64,000 bases of DNA from Halichondria panicea (taxonomy: Eukaryota; Porifera; Demospongiae; Suberitida; Halichondriidae), in NCBI RefSeq assembly GCF_963675165.1, contig NC_087377.1, forward strand, positions 3,192,978-3,256,977, written 5' to 3'. Shown piece by piece: positions 48,701 through 58,782 of the stretch (positions are counted from its first letter, which is position 1; every line of letters begins with the position of its first letter). Below the pieces are notes generated by a model. It ran no database searches. It was not told the origin of the DNA and saw nothing but the letters and a program-made list of their open reading frames with translations. The position numbers and the translations under genes were made by a program.

Positions 48701-50244
48701 CCATCAGCACTGACAAAAGAACCTGCCAAGGTACCACCACACATATAACGTTCTCCTATGCATTGGTTTAAATTCCCTTGCTCATGTGCATTTCTTTTTA
48801 CAGTTAACCCGTTAGCAATGTGCGATGCTAGTAACAGCTGTGCCCAATCATGTGTGAGATTATCCGGAGTAGTAACCTGTAGCTGTCTCCCTGGTTACGA
48901 ACTGGCTTCCAATAGGATAGACTGCACAAGTGCGTTGGAGCATTCATTATAATAATCAATGCTGACATGTCTTTTGGAACAGTATTATTGTTTTTTATAC
49001 AGAGAGGCTTCAATGTATTTCTATGCAGAAATAAGAGTTATCCTCACCCCCACCGTAGACATCAACCAATGCCAGGAAAATCCATGTGAGCAGATCTGCA
49101 CTGACTTGGAGGGAGGTTATGAATGCTCGTGTCGTGAGGGATACCAGCTGTTGCCTGGGGGGAGATGTACCGGTGAGCTCGAGGGGGTGTTGTGCAATAG
49201 CAATTTTGACCAGTTCAGTGTAAGTACAGTTACTGATTTGAACTTACTATTCTGAGCACTTATAGCTATGCGTTATGTAACAATTAAATTAAACACTAGC
49301 TAAACCTGTACAATGAATGCTGTATTTATGGCTTCAATTGTCTCTCTCCATAAATTTTACAGATATCAACGAGTGTTTGGTGGCAGCTCTGGACATATTT
49401 GCTGCTGACCTTTGTGAACCCTCCATGTTCTGTGTGAATGTTGAGGGTAACTACAGTTGTGAGTGCCTGGCTGGTACACTACTAGTGGAGGGAGTGTGTG
49501 AAGCTGGTAAGTTCTCCCCATGCAATAAGAATGAGTTAATTTTCCACAAGATTATCAGTGCTTCAGTATGTCAGAGTTCTGATTGTTGATTGAATTCACA
49601 AGTATACCTAACAGAAGATACACACACATGCACACACACACACACGCACACACACACACACACGCACACACACACGCACACGCACACACACGCACACACG
49701 CACGCACACACACACACACACACGCACGCACGCACGCACGCACGCATGCACACACACACACACACACACGCACACACACACACGCACGCACACGAACACA
49801 GAGGGCGTGTTAGTTACAACACCACCACCAGTGGATGTTCCCGCTGCTACTTATATCACCCCCATTCTGACAACCAACCAGATCATTGGTATAACGGTGG
49901 GAGGTGGTCTTGGACTGGTCCTAATACTGGTCCTTCTTCTCATTACTATCACATGGTGAGGCTGCTTTTTAAGTGTATGGATATAAATAGCAGAAACCTC
50001 AAGTGTAAATATCCAGTTTATCATTCAGAGTAAATCCTGCATGCATGCAAGGTGTGTGTGTCTATAACTCGTAATGTTCTCCCCTGGTAGTTGCTGTGCC
50101 AATCATCGATCAGGACAACCTAAGAATGGAGGAGGTGGTCTAGACTTTATCGACACTGGCGCTGGATTTGAGCTGAAGCCAGTACCCAAAAACAATGTCC
50201 TTGACGAACAAGCTGAGATGGAGAAAAAAGTCGATCTCAGCTAA
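36112..50244 (+). CDS. Type I membrane protein: Ig-like, NIDO, AMOP, VWD, EGF repeats (25 exons, 1864 aa)
   Basis: Exons: 36112-36220, 39091-39897, 39994-40114, 40245-40462, 40678-40962, 41423-41713, 41775-42104, 42194-42327, 42470-42793, 43008-43531, 44520-44716, 45720-45922, 45999-46230, 46359-46472, 46780-47025, 47121-47392, 47523-47622, 47832-47987, 48194-48310, 48608-48730, 48804-48929, 49059-49172, 49363-49506, 49802-49955, 50091-50244. A signal peptide ([13 protein letters not shown]) begins the protein. An unassigned domain spans about 37-305, Ig-like domains 306-720 (YYTCR, FICEARN), NIDO 721-900 and AMOP about 1000-1110 (DGCPC, LCCYR). VWD spans about 1114-1300 ([18 protein letters not shown]) and another beta-rich segment 1379-1469. 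Six EGF/cbEGF modules (1470-1762; DINEC, DVDEC) follow, then a membrane helix near 1790-1812 and a 50-residue tail. This order resembles MUC4/SUSD2-type mucin-like proteins. An adhesion or receptor role at the cell surface is inferred. Confidence 0.8.
36513..36844. mobile_element. hAT-like MITE, CAGTGGCGTAG ends
   Basis: Ends CAGTGGCGTAGGAAG and CTATGCCACTG, flanked by TATAT-rich sequence. CAGTGGCGTA termini are common among hAT elements. Also contains GCCCCCCC/GGAGCCCCCCC blocks. Non-coding. Confidence 0.65.
37962..38752. mobile_element. MITE split by a later insertion
   Basis: The ends GGGGTTGGTAGATT and AATCTACTTACCCC match the element at 57484-57923. Its sequence is interrupted at 37992-38437. 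TA flanks both ends. Confidence 0.75.
37992..38437. mobile_element. Tigger-like element nested in another MITE
   Basis: Ends CAGTAGACTCTCGTT and AACGAGAGTCTACTG, TA on both sides. Removing it restores CTCGAGATATTACCTA, which is exactly the uninterrupted sequence at 57500-57515. Confidence 0.85.
43815..44135. repeat. Three imperfect tandem repeats of about 110 bp in intron 10
   Basis: Each unit carries GAGAGTAGTA, CGCTCGTTT(T/G), TTGGG and TTTGCTGCAA in the same order. Non-coding; unit boundaries are approximate. Confidence 0.65.
44365..44477. repeat. 113-bp palindromic element in intron 10
   Basis: GTTAGAACATG...CATGTTCTAAC ends, with an inner perfect TTATAGTGTCCC/GGGACACTATAA pair. Probably a minimal foldback element. 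Confidence 0.75.
44765..44975. repeat. Two copies of a roughly 100-bp tandem repeat in intron 11
   Basis: CCTAACCA...GACACCTATTCT..CCCCAATCG.. and a terminal ATTGATAAGCGA recur twice in order. Confidence 0.65.
45602..45719. repeat. CA microsatellite abutting exon 12 acceptor
   Basis: About 50 CA units with few ATG interruptions; the tract ends in the CACAG acceptor of the VWD-encoding exon at 45720. Confidence 0.95.
48408..48427 (+). pseudogene. Truncated duplicate of a cbEGF exon start
   Basis: An acceptor (CATATTCTTTCAG) and codons for DINECS followed directly by TGA copy the acceptor and start of the exon at 48608 (DVDECSLL). The rest of the EGF module is absent, so including it would end the protein. 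Confidence 0.7.
49619..49800. repeat. CA/CGCA microsatellite abutting exon 24 acceptor
   Basis: About 180 bp of CACACA and CGCACG units ending in the AACACAG acceptor of the transmembrane-encoding exon at 49802. Confidence 0.95.
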
Positions 50245-50274
50245 TAACTTAATGAACAGTCCAACAATAAGAGC

Positions 50275-50455
50275 CATGAATGCATGCAGTTTTTGAGTTT
50301 GTTTTGACTTTTGATTTGTACATGCATGTGTTTAAAATTTGTCACAACTAAAGGTTAGAGATCAGTAAGTTCTTCAGCTTCAGGCTACAGAAAAGTGGGA
50401 TGGTTTTGCCAACATTATTAAGTACCCAAATTTGGTTGTCAAACCCAAGAAAACA
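50275..50455. repeat. Duplicated segment downstream of the surface-protein gene (copy 1)
   Basis: It shares GGTTAGAGATCA, CTTCAGCTTCAGG, ACAGAAAAGTGGGATG and GTACCCAAATTTGGTTGTCA in order with 58150-58322 upstream of K3. Confidence 0.85.
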
Positions 50456-50592
50456 TGACTAGAAGCCTATAGAAACTCTTACTTGCACTTCATTGATTCT
50501 TGAGCAGCTGTAGCAGTATACACATGCAGACAGAGACACACACACACCACACACACATGCACAAACCCAATGGCGTGCAAACTCTGCAAACA

Positions 50593-50690
50593 TCAGCCCC
50601 TCCCATGCACTCTTGTATGTGCTCTGCAGGTTGCTAATTTGTGTGTGGTCTCTACTGCGCATGGCATGGTATGGAAGCTAGGCCGGGGTA
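50593..50690 (+). promoter_or_regulatory. Conserved upstream block of K2 with likely 5' UTR exon donor
   Basis: CAGCCCCTCCCATGCACTCTT, GTGTGTGGTCTCT and GGCCGGG|GTAAGTACCC match the region upstream of K1. The donor at 50687/50688 suggests a non-coding first exon spliced to the exon with the start at 50813. Confidence 0.5.
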
Positions 50691-50812
50691 AGTACCCTTC
50701 CATATACTCCCTATACTGAACTGCTGTGTAAGCATTATTTTTATAGCTTGCTCTTAGTAACTGAGAATTGAGTCTGAATCTCTCTGAGAAGGAGGTTCAC
50801 AAGAGAATTACA

Positions 50813-53800
50813 ATGAATGGCAATGGGTACCAAGAGGACACTGGGGACCGACACAGGGAAATTCCTGTAGCAATGCCACTAGGATCATTGGTTAGTTATA
50901 ACATAATTATGCCCTTGGTTATAATTTATATAGGATGACATCGTATCAGTATTGGTATAATCAGGACAATGTTTGTTATGACTCCATGGCATGTGAATCA
51001 CTAAACTATACAGTAACTATATATACTATAATTATACTATATATATATATATTTTCATGAGTTACACTTTACTTCTGAATCAGATAATGCTTGTATACAT
51101 AATAAACATTGTAAAATGCTACAGCAGTTTGTACTTCGTTAGCTTTGCTATCAAATATCACATCCGAATGGGACTGATTTTGCAGGTGAAGGAGCTCAAT
51201 ACGATATTGCAAAACCCAAATGGTGGTAACCACACAATGAGAGGCAGGCCTAGGTGTGCTTCTCAGTCTGCTTCAGCTACCGGCACTGGTGCTGAAATAC
51301 TCGGGAGAAGTGCACCGGTAGATCTATACAATAATATGTGTCTAAAACCATGCACCTGTTATACTCATATAGAGTCTGATGAAGTAGATGGCAAGGTTAA
51401 AGATGTGGTCTGCCTTTATAGGGCCTGATTCCCAAAGTACGGTGGCCCTGAGTGCTACTCCAGTTGGTAGTTGGCAGTTGCAGTTGGTAGTTGGTAGTTC
51501 ACAGTTGGGAGTTGGCAGTTGGTAGTTCGTGACCTTTAAACTTTGCAAATGTTGTATATAGATCTTTGCACTGCCTCTAATCTTTTAACCATAACTTTAA
51601 ATAGCCTCAATAGAATCTAAAAGTGCCATGCAAAACCTGTTTCTATAATTCCCCTGGGATCTGGGAATATAGGTACATGAGGATTAGACTTGAAATGATC
51701 TCCCTATGCCTAGATGTGTACATATAATTGCCGTCTTAGACTTAGGTCAGCTAGATATCGGTGCCAGTATCATAATTTAAAAACAGGCTAATTATTGTTG
51801 CAAAGTTTAAAGGTTACGAACTGCCAACTACTAACTCCCAACTGCGAACTACCAACTGCCAACTGCCAACTACGTGTTTTAACTATCAAGTAGCAACTGC
51901 GAACTACCAACTCCGCATTTGAACTATCAAGTATGAACTACTCAGGTGCATTAAGGACTGGGACCAACATAAAAAAGACATTTATAAGAGGCACTTCAAC
52001 CTGCTGCTGTTTACTGTGTATATTAATCTGTGCAAAACTTTTATGATGAAATGAAACACTGGCTTCCATTCTCTAGGAAAATATTAAAATGAAGCCCCTC
52101 CCACTAATTGATCAGTGGGGGTGGTCCGTTTTGTCGAAGCACTATTTCACTTTTCTATTGAAAAATCGGCGTTTAAACACTAAGGCTACTAGCTATTGCT
52201 GCTGCTCATTATACTTAGTTCTATCTAAGCTAACAACTCACTCTAGCGCTTAGCCCTCCTGGTCTTTGCAAGGGAGAAATAACAGAAAGTTGTTTGATGT
52301 AGCAGTCTCATCTTGGATAGTAGGCTTCCCAGGGACACGGTCAACAATTTGTTGACAAAGTACAAGGATAAATCAGCTAAGGAAGGCTTATGGAAGTCAT
52401 CTATTGCCTCGCAAGCTTTACTAGAGGGTGTTTTAAACGCCGACTAAGTCACTTCTCTAAACTAGCTGAATTACTGCAAAATGAAAAGTGAGTGGTACGT
52501 TGAATTAATGAACGCGTGGGCGGAACCACGGCGACCGTGTGGGCGGGGCTTATAATTTGCAAATTCAGCAATAATTGAAGGTCCCAGTCCTTAATGCACC
52601 TGAGTACCAACTAGAGTAGCGCTCAGGGCCACCGTACCAAAGCCATATATATAATATACTAATAATTGTTACCATGCATACACATGTTCAGTCATTAATG
52701 GTCGGTGGTACACTACGTCGCAAAAAACCTCCTGTGGCTAAACCTCCACAAGAGAAAAAAAAGGAGCAAGAAGTTTCAGGAGCCAACGTACGTCCCATAT
52801 TATAATTATAACAGTGAGGCCCTATATGCGAACCACACATATAGTCAAGTCATGAGCACTTCACTCTCATGCAGAACGAACTAGCGAACATTTTGAACCG
52901 GAGAAGGAGAAAAAATTGGGAAGATTTATCAAAGCAAAATGTGAAGACACTTGACAATGTAAGTGCATGCTATAATGGTTATTGTGTATATAATTATATG
53001 TACGAAAAATTCATAGATCATATACTTTGTATATATACTGTTCCATATCTCTCACATGCCTATAATAATGAATGTGCAACACTATACAACAAAGTAATGG
53101 CTGACACTTTAATTTTGCAGTCTAAATGACACTCTCTATACAGTGTAATATAAGCAGTGTACATGAAAGATACTCCTACGACATTCCACACCATAAAGAT
53201 TAATAGTATGGTCAATTACACATGCATGCTCTCACTAAGTGCTCACATGTCACATGTAGGATCATCATGAGACTAAAGAGGTGAAGCATAAACCATTGAG
53301 TGTGCTAAAATCTTCTGAACAACAATCGAAAATTGAGAAGCCTCACGAGAATTCTGTGCCACCTCAGGAAATCTTAAAACCACAAGTGAAACCAATATTA
53401 ATTGGTGGTGACCAAAGCAAGCAAACTATCACTACTGGGTTCACTATAGCAGGGACACAAGCAATCGAACAAACAGCACAAGGATTTCAGCAACAGTTTT
53501 CAGCTGACCCGTCCACAACAAATAATGTTCCTGAAGCCACGATAAGTAGAACTGCCACCCGATTGCTGCATGATGAAGAAGCCCTTTGTGTTACACATAA
53601 ACAGAATCATACCAGGGTTGATTCTAACCAAGCTGCTGGGGAAGGAATAATTCAGACAAAAGTTGAGGCTTTTCAAGCTCATGAAAAACCAGGAGCAATT
53701 CAGAATCAGAGAGAGGGTTTGAACATTGGGGAGCTACCGAACATTCTCAATCGTGGTGAAGAAAAACAAGACGATACTGAGCAAGGAGTGAAGCGTCTTC

Positions 53801-56593
53801 AAGATGAGCACACAAGGATGGAGAGTGAATTGAAGTTACAACAAGAAGAATTAAAGTGTCGTTTGGAATTGGTTAGTAGTTGAGTGCTAGCTACATGTAC
53901 GTGTATACACTTTTATTGCTCATGTGGTCAGACATCAAAGGATTAGACTATATATGGTTGTAAATACAGTCATGCCTGGATGTTACCTATAGGATGTGGT
54001 CAATATACCTGGATAACAATATTATTACTCAGGATGTAGACCGATGCGGGTAGAATCCTGCAATCTGATTGGTCCATAAGTAATCCTTGAAATTATTGCG
54101 CAATCAGTATTAAGTATATAGGTTATATATATACGCCCCTTTATACAGTAGAACCTCGCTAATCTGAATAGAGCCGAATACATGAAATTTCCGGATTAAC
54201 GGAGTGTACTTATTGCATGAAAACATGGTGAACCTTGTTAATTTTGTGTAATTATTTATTATTTAGAGACAAATTGGTAGTCTTCAGCGTAGAGATAGGA
54301 AACATCAAGAATAAATACATCATTTGGAGCACCAGATGATGGGTGGATCTGTTATAATAACTATAATAATAATGGTAATGTTATTATAATTATAAACCCT
54401 AACATTTCACGCATGCAGGTACCCACGACACAGAAATCAGTTCCAAGAAATGACAGAGATGCTGAAATTAAAGACTTGAGGTCGAGACTTGAAGTAGCTC
54501 ACGAACATGTGGCCAAGCAAATTGACACCATTGTTCAGATGACTTTTGACTACGAGGCACTTCAGAAGCAGATGGAAGAAGTGGAATCTCAGGAGATAGT
54601 TAAATATCTGGAGGGAAAAGTTGAACTCTATCATTGTCAAGTAAGCATAATTATAATGTACCGCTTTTTGGCATGCCTAGACTTAATATACACGTAATAA
54701 AAAAGCAAAAATTATAGACTATAGCCTCAAGTGTGTAGAATAGCCTATATATATTGTCGTTTCATTGTTTACACTGGAGCTATCTAATTATAGTGGTTGA
54801 CTTATGGTGAGGAGGCAAGATTTGTTATATACCGATTTCATAGAAAAAATATCACCCGAATTGAAGTGAAATGCACTTTGAATTTTCCATAGGTCCGTCA
54901 ATACGAGAACGACTTAAATGAAGAGCGAGCCGCTCGAGAGAGAGCTGCAGGCGAACAAGAAAGTCAAAAAAGGAGGCACCAGTTTGAAATGCAAGTGCTT
55001 GAAGACAACCTCAAAGAAGCCGTGGAATCAGAGAGAACACTTAAGCAGCATGCAACAACAGAGCTCGATGAACTGAGGAGAAAACAGACTGGATTGGAGG
55101 CAGAGTTCAACAAAGCATTGGCTATCCAAACATCACAACTGGATGCAGCTCAGGCGGAGAAGGCAGAGATACGTCAACAAAATGATGGTTTGAATCATAA
55201 AATCAAGCAGTATGAAACTGACATTCAACAGTTTCTCGCTCACAAGGAGGTGAGGAGTACAAAAAAAAATTAATAATCATTGTTTTTACCATTGCTAGAG
55301 CACTCATGAGCTGCGAGGAAAAATTGGTGAACTTGAGTGTGATGTACGAGGCCTGACAGTAAGTTGTTGATGATCGAGAGCTTACAATCAAAACGGTTTT
55401 GTATAATACTTGGAGCACTCTATTTTGCAGGTTAACCTTGAACGTAAGAAAAATGAAAACCAAACGCTTGGAATCACAGTTCAACAGTTAAAGGAACAAA
55501 TCCAACAGCTGGAAGTAAGTTTATTGTGACAAGTAAACTTCACAAAAAAATTCTGTTGTTGAACTTTTATTTTGTGCATACAGGCCAGGGATGAGTTGGC
55601 TCCCTACGTCCTTCCTCGACTTCCATATCTCGGAGAGTGTCAGGGGGCGGGGTCGTACGGATCTGTGTATCGTATCCATTTGAACGGGATCAATTGCATC
55701 GCTAAGCAAATTCACGACATCTTGCTTGGTCAAGGGAGAGAACAAGGAGTGAATATAGAAGACAAGCAAGCTGCCTACCAGAAGTTCTATACTGAATGTG
55801 TGTTACTGAGTCGAATGCGTCACCCCAACATTGTCCAGTTCATGGGTGTGCACTACGGACCACAGAGAGATTACGGGAAAGAGCTCACACTAGTTATGGA
55901 GCGCCTGTACATGAATCTCGAAGATTGCCTAAAGCGATACAAAAATATTGAAATGTGGTTAAAAGTGTCGATTCTTCTAGATATTTCCCAAGGTTTACTC
56001 CACCTTCATTCTCAGGGTATTGTTCACCGCGATCTGACAGCTCCCAACATTCTCCTCACAACGAGCCTCCATGCTAAGATTGCTGACCTTGGTGTCTCAA
56101 AAATCATCAATGTCCACCCTCTGGCTGCCTCCAAACAATCAATGATTCCCGGCACCCTCGGATATATGCCCCCCGAGGCACTGGCAGAAATCCCCGAGTA
56201 TGGCTCTGCTTTGGACGTATTCTCCTTTGGTGTGCTAATTCTGTTTGTCGTCCTACAAGAATATCCACAGTACTACGATAATCTTGTCACTCCCAAGGGA
56301 TTGGCTCGCAAAGAATCTCATATTCAAAAACGTTCGAAATGGATCAACAAGTTATCATCTGATAATCCCTTCCGCCGACTAATTTGTGGCTGCCTTCAAG
56401 ATGTTCCTGAACAAAGACCCACCACTAACAATCTCAATTCTAGTCTCATTCAAATTTCCAAGACGTACCCCAATCCTTACCAAGATATCATCGATATGCA
56501 AACACATTTGGTGAGCCAATCATCATGCATGCTAATTATCGTACCGTACAAATTAATTTAATCGTTGCATGTGTATGTATTATGCAGGCCTAA
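50813..56593 (+). CDS. Coiled-coil TKL/TK-like protein kinase K2 (11 exons, 885 aa)
   Basis: Exons: 50813-50890, 51186-51317, 52692-52787, 52875-52958, 53260-53871, 54419-54640, 54893-55249, 55299-55358, 55431-55514, 55584-56510, 56588-56593. It is a close paralogue of K1. The proline-rich exon is missing, exon 7/8 is dead (54267-54335), the long coil exon is 54 nt shorter in frame, and the last exon stops after one codon (GCC TAA) where K1 has eleven. The kinase domain (about 590-870) keeps GAGSYGSV, Lys about 616 (CIAKQIHD), HRDLTAPN, ADLGV and GYMPPE, so catalysis is expected. The N-terminus MNGNGYQEDTGDRH is shared with K1. It is likely cytoplasmic. All differences respect the frame, which argues that the gene is still functional. 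Confidence 0.78.
51440..52634. mobile_element. 1.2-kb MITE in K2 intron 2, TA target
   Basis: Ends CGGTGGCCCTGAGTGCTACTC and complement, flanked by TA. The left arm carries tandem AGTTGGT/CAGTTGG units, the right arm their complement. The matching K1 intron (around 28500) looks like the empty site (CCTGATTCCC...AAAGCCATAT). Confidence 0.85.
51941..52604. mobile_element. 664-bp MITE nested inside the previous one
   Basis: Ends CTCAGGTGCATTAAGGACTG and complement, TA on each side. Removing it restores GAACTACCAACT, a unit of the outer element's right arm. Confidence 0.85.
54143..54205. repeat. Partial Tigger-like end
   Basis: TACAGTAGAACCTCGCTAATC followed by TCCGGATTAACGGAG; resembles one end of the element at 35697-36004 or a short degenerate copy. 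Confidence 0.5.
54267..54335 (+). pseudogene. Dead coiled-coil exon in K2
   Basis: It follows a good acceptor (TTATTTAG) and begins RQIGSLQ like K1 exons 7 and 8, but meets TAA at 54312-54314. Its donor GT has become AT (CACCAG|ATGATG against K1 CACCAG|GTGATG). Skipping it keeps the reading frame. Confidence 0.85.
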
Positions 56594-57483
56594 CCACAAC
56601 ACGGAAAACCTCACTACTCTTCATAGCTCTATTTAGGGAAAACCCATCCAGATAAATCGTAGATAAATAATTATGATAATGGCCTGAACGACAATACACA
56701 TTTCTTTATTTTACTGTAGCTATAATTATATATACCTGCATGCATATTGTTAATACTGTCACAATGTATACAAGCTAGTATATACATGCACTGGAGTACA
56801 TTATTTTTGTGCAAATTTTGTAAGTTTAAATGATTTTCAATACTTACGACAATGAATATAATTATTACGCGATAATAGTAATTGTATGCATGCATGATTG
56901 GCATATCTATATAAATAGCTGCATAATTGTACGATTCATGACTCACGAGTATATATATATATATATAGGGGGGGTAACGGTTGGTAAATCATGCTCAAGA
57001 TATCACCTGTAGGCTAATAATTATGCCTCGAGGCTTAGCCGCACGAGGGATATGGTATAAGCTGACTGTGTGTGTACATGTGTGTGTTAGACTGGAAACC
57101 ACTCTCCCCTTCTCTCGGGTGAAAGGGACTGGCAAGCTGCAGTGCGTGAAGAATGTCCGCTGCCACAAGAATGTAAACGTCACAATAGTCATGTGCCACC
57201 GCCCACACGCTAACTCTATCACTGCACAAAAATATTATCGGCCCTGAGTATAAGTACATCACTGGCGGTCTGTTATAGAGGCTAAAATAATATCACCCAC
57301 GCATTAACCATTTTCAGTTTGTTCTAATTGCATTCCAACGGAACAACTCTCAACACGGCAACTTGCCAGTCCCCAGAGCCCAGAGCGAAGGGGAGTGATT
57401 TCCAGTCTATGTGTGTGTGTGTGTCTATGTGTGTGTGTGTCTGTTCCAGCTGTAACTGCTCAACGGTTGCAATGCGACAGCTA

Positions 57484-57923
57484 GGGGTTGGTAGATTATG
57501 CTCGAGATATTACCTACTATGCTATTCTTTTATGCTCAAGCAAACAGCCTATTATTATTTTCAAATTGCCTATTATTCTTCAAATCGCCTATTATTCCCA
57601 CATTATTTCTCCAAAGCACAACATAGGCCCCATATCGTGGCACAAGTAACATCAAACTATAACTGAATAATTGCCACGTGACTCTATCTATAATAGCACT
57701 ATAATAGAATCCCAAGGAGATATTAACCACCAGTAATTCCAATTGTTTATACTATATGACTTGTACTGACCTGTATTTCTATGAAACTTGCCTATTATTC
57801 TCATAATTGTTATAAATATATATACCTATTATGCCAGCATAATTCTCACCCAAAAAATATACATAATTATGTCTAATTATTATGCTCAAAATTATGCTAA
57901 CATAATCTACCAATCCGTACCCC
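57484..57923. mobile_element. 440-bp MITE, uninterrupted relative of 37962-38752
   Basis: Ends GGGGTTGGTAGATTATGC and CATAATCTACCAATCCGTACCCC, flanked by TA. The interior has repeated CCTATTATT units. Confidence 0.75.
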
Positions 57924-58149
57924 TATCCAGATCCTCCTGGCAGAATCATCTTTTTCATGAGGGCCTGGTAAGCCACAAAACACTACCATATAACAATATA
58001 GATAACAATATGCATGTACACAAGTCTTTTCTTCTCAATAGATATTATATACACTGAGCTCCAGATCCTGGAAGAATCAATTTTCTTCCTTTCTTGAGGT
58101 CCTGTAGCCTCGATCCCAGGCCGATTTAATCTCGAGGCTAGAGTCATGC

Positions 58150-58322
58150 ATACATGCAGTTTTTGTGTTTGAATCATGTATTTTTGGATCAACCTGTTTG
58201 TACAACTTTATAGGTTAGAGATCATGCAGTTTTTCAGCTTCAGGTAATACAGAAAAGTGGGATGCATGGTTTTGCCAATAATTATTTAACTGAGTACCCA
58301 AATTTGGTTGTCAAAATGTAGT
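58150..58322. repeat. Duplicated segment (copy 2), upstream of K3
   Basis: Counterpart of 50275-50455, here without any trace of the surface-protein exons. Confidence 0.85.
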
Positions 58323-58782
58323 AGGAATAATTTATGCAGCAAAGGTCGCCTCCGCCTCGATCCCAGGCCGATCCGTCTCCAATTGAACGCTAGGTCGCCT
58401 CCTCCGACAAAGGAATAAAAATTAACTAGCTAATTGTTATTTGCATGTGTGAAGCAATTTTAACAGTTGTTACAAGAAAGTGATAAAAATAGCAGGTGTA
58501 TCCGTTGTGAAGGTTTACGTAGCTTGTGACAAACACACTAAGTTTGGCACAAAACAACATCAGGTAGTATATACATTGATTCCTGTACCAGGACACACTA
58601 TGATAGAGCTAGAAATTCATGCATTGGAAACGTAAAATGGGAAATGGTTTCAGGTTGGAATGCATTCCCATACTGGCCACTTTTTATGTGAGCACTTATA
58701 GTTTATTAGCTTTGATCTTTTGTTATCAGCCTAAGTCTAGCTTTCTATATATGGTTACTAGCACAAGAGATCAGACCAATTA

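Larger units (their letters stand above)
56594..58782. other. Intergenic region K2 to K3
   Basis: No gene seen. It holds K2 3' flank related to that of K1, an intact MITE (57484-57923), short AGCCTCGAT palindromes (58106-58141, 58355-58395) and the second copy of the segment found downstream of the surface-protein gene (58150-58322). Confidence 0.6.

Noticed and set aside
49555-50033. Frames across the CA repeat joined to downstream sequence
   Set aside because: Most of the length is the dinucleotide repeat; the true exon starts at 49802 in a different frame.
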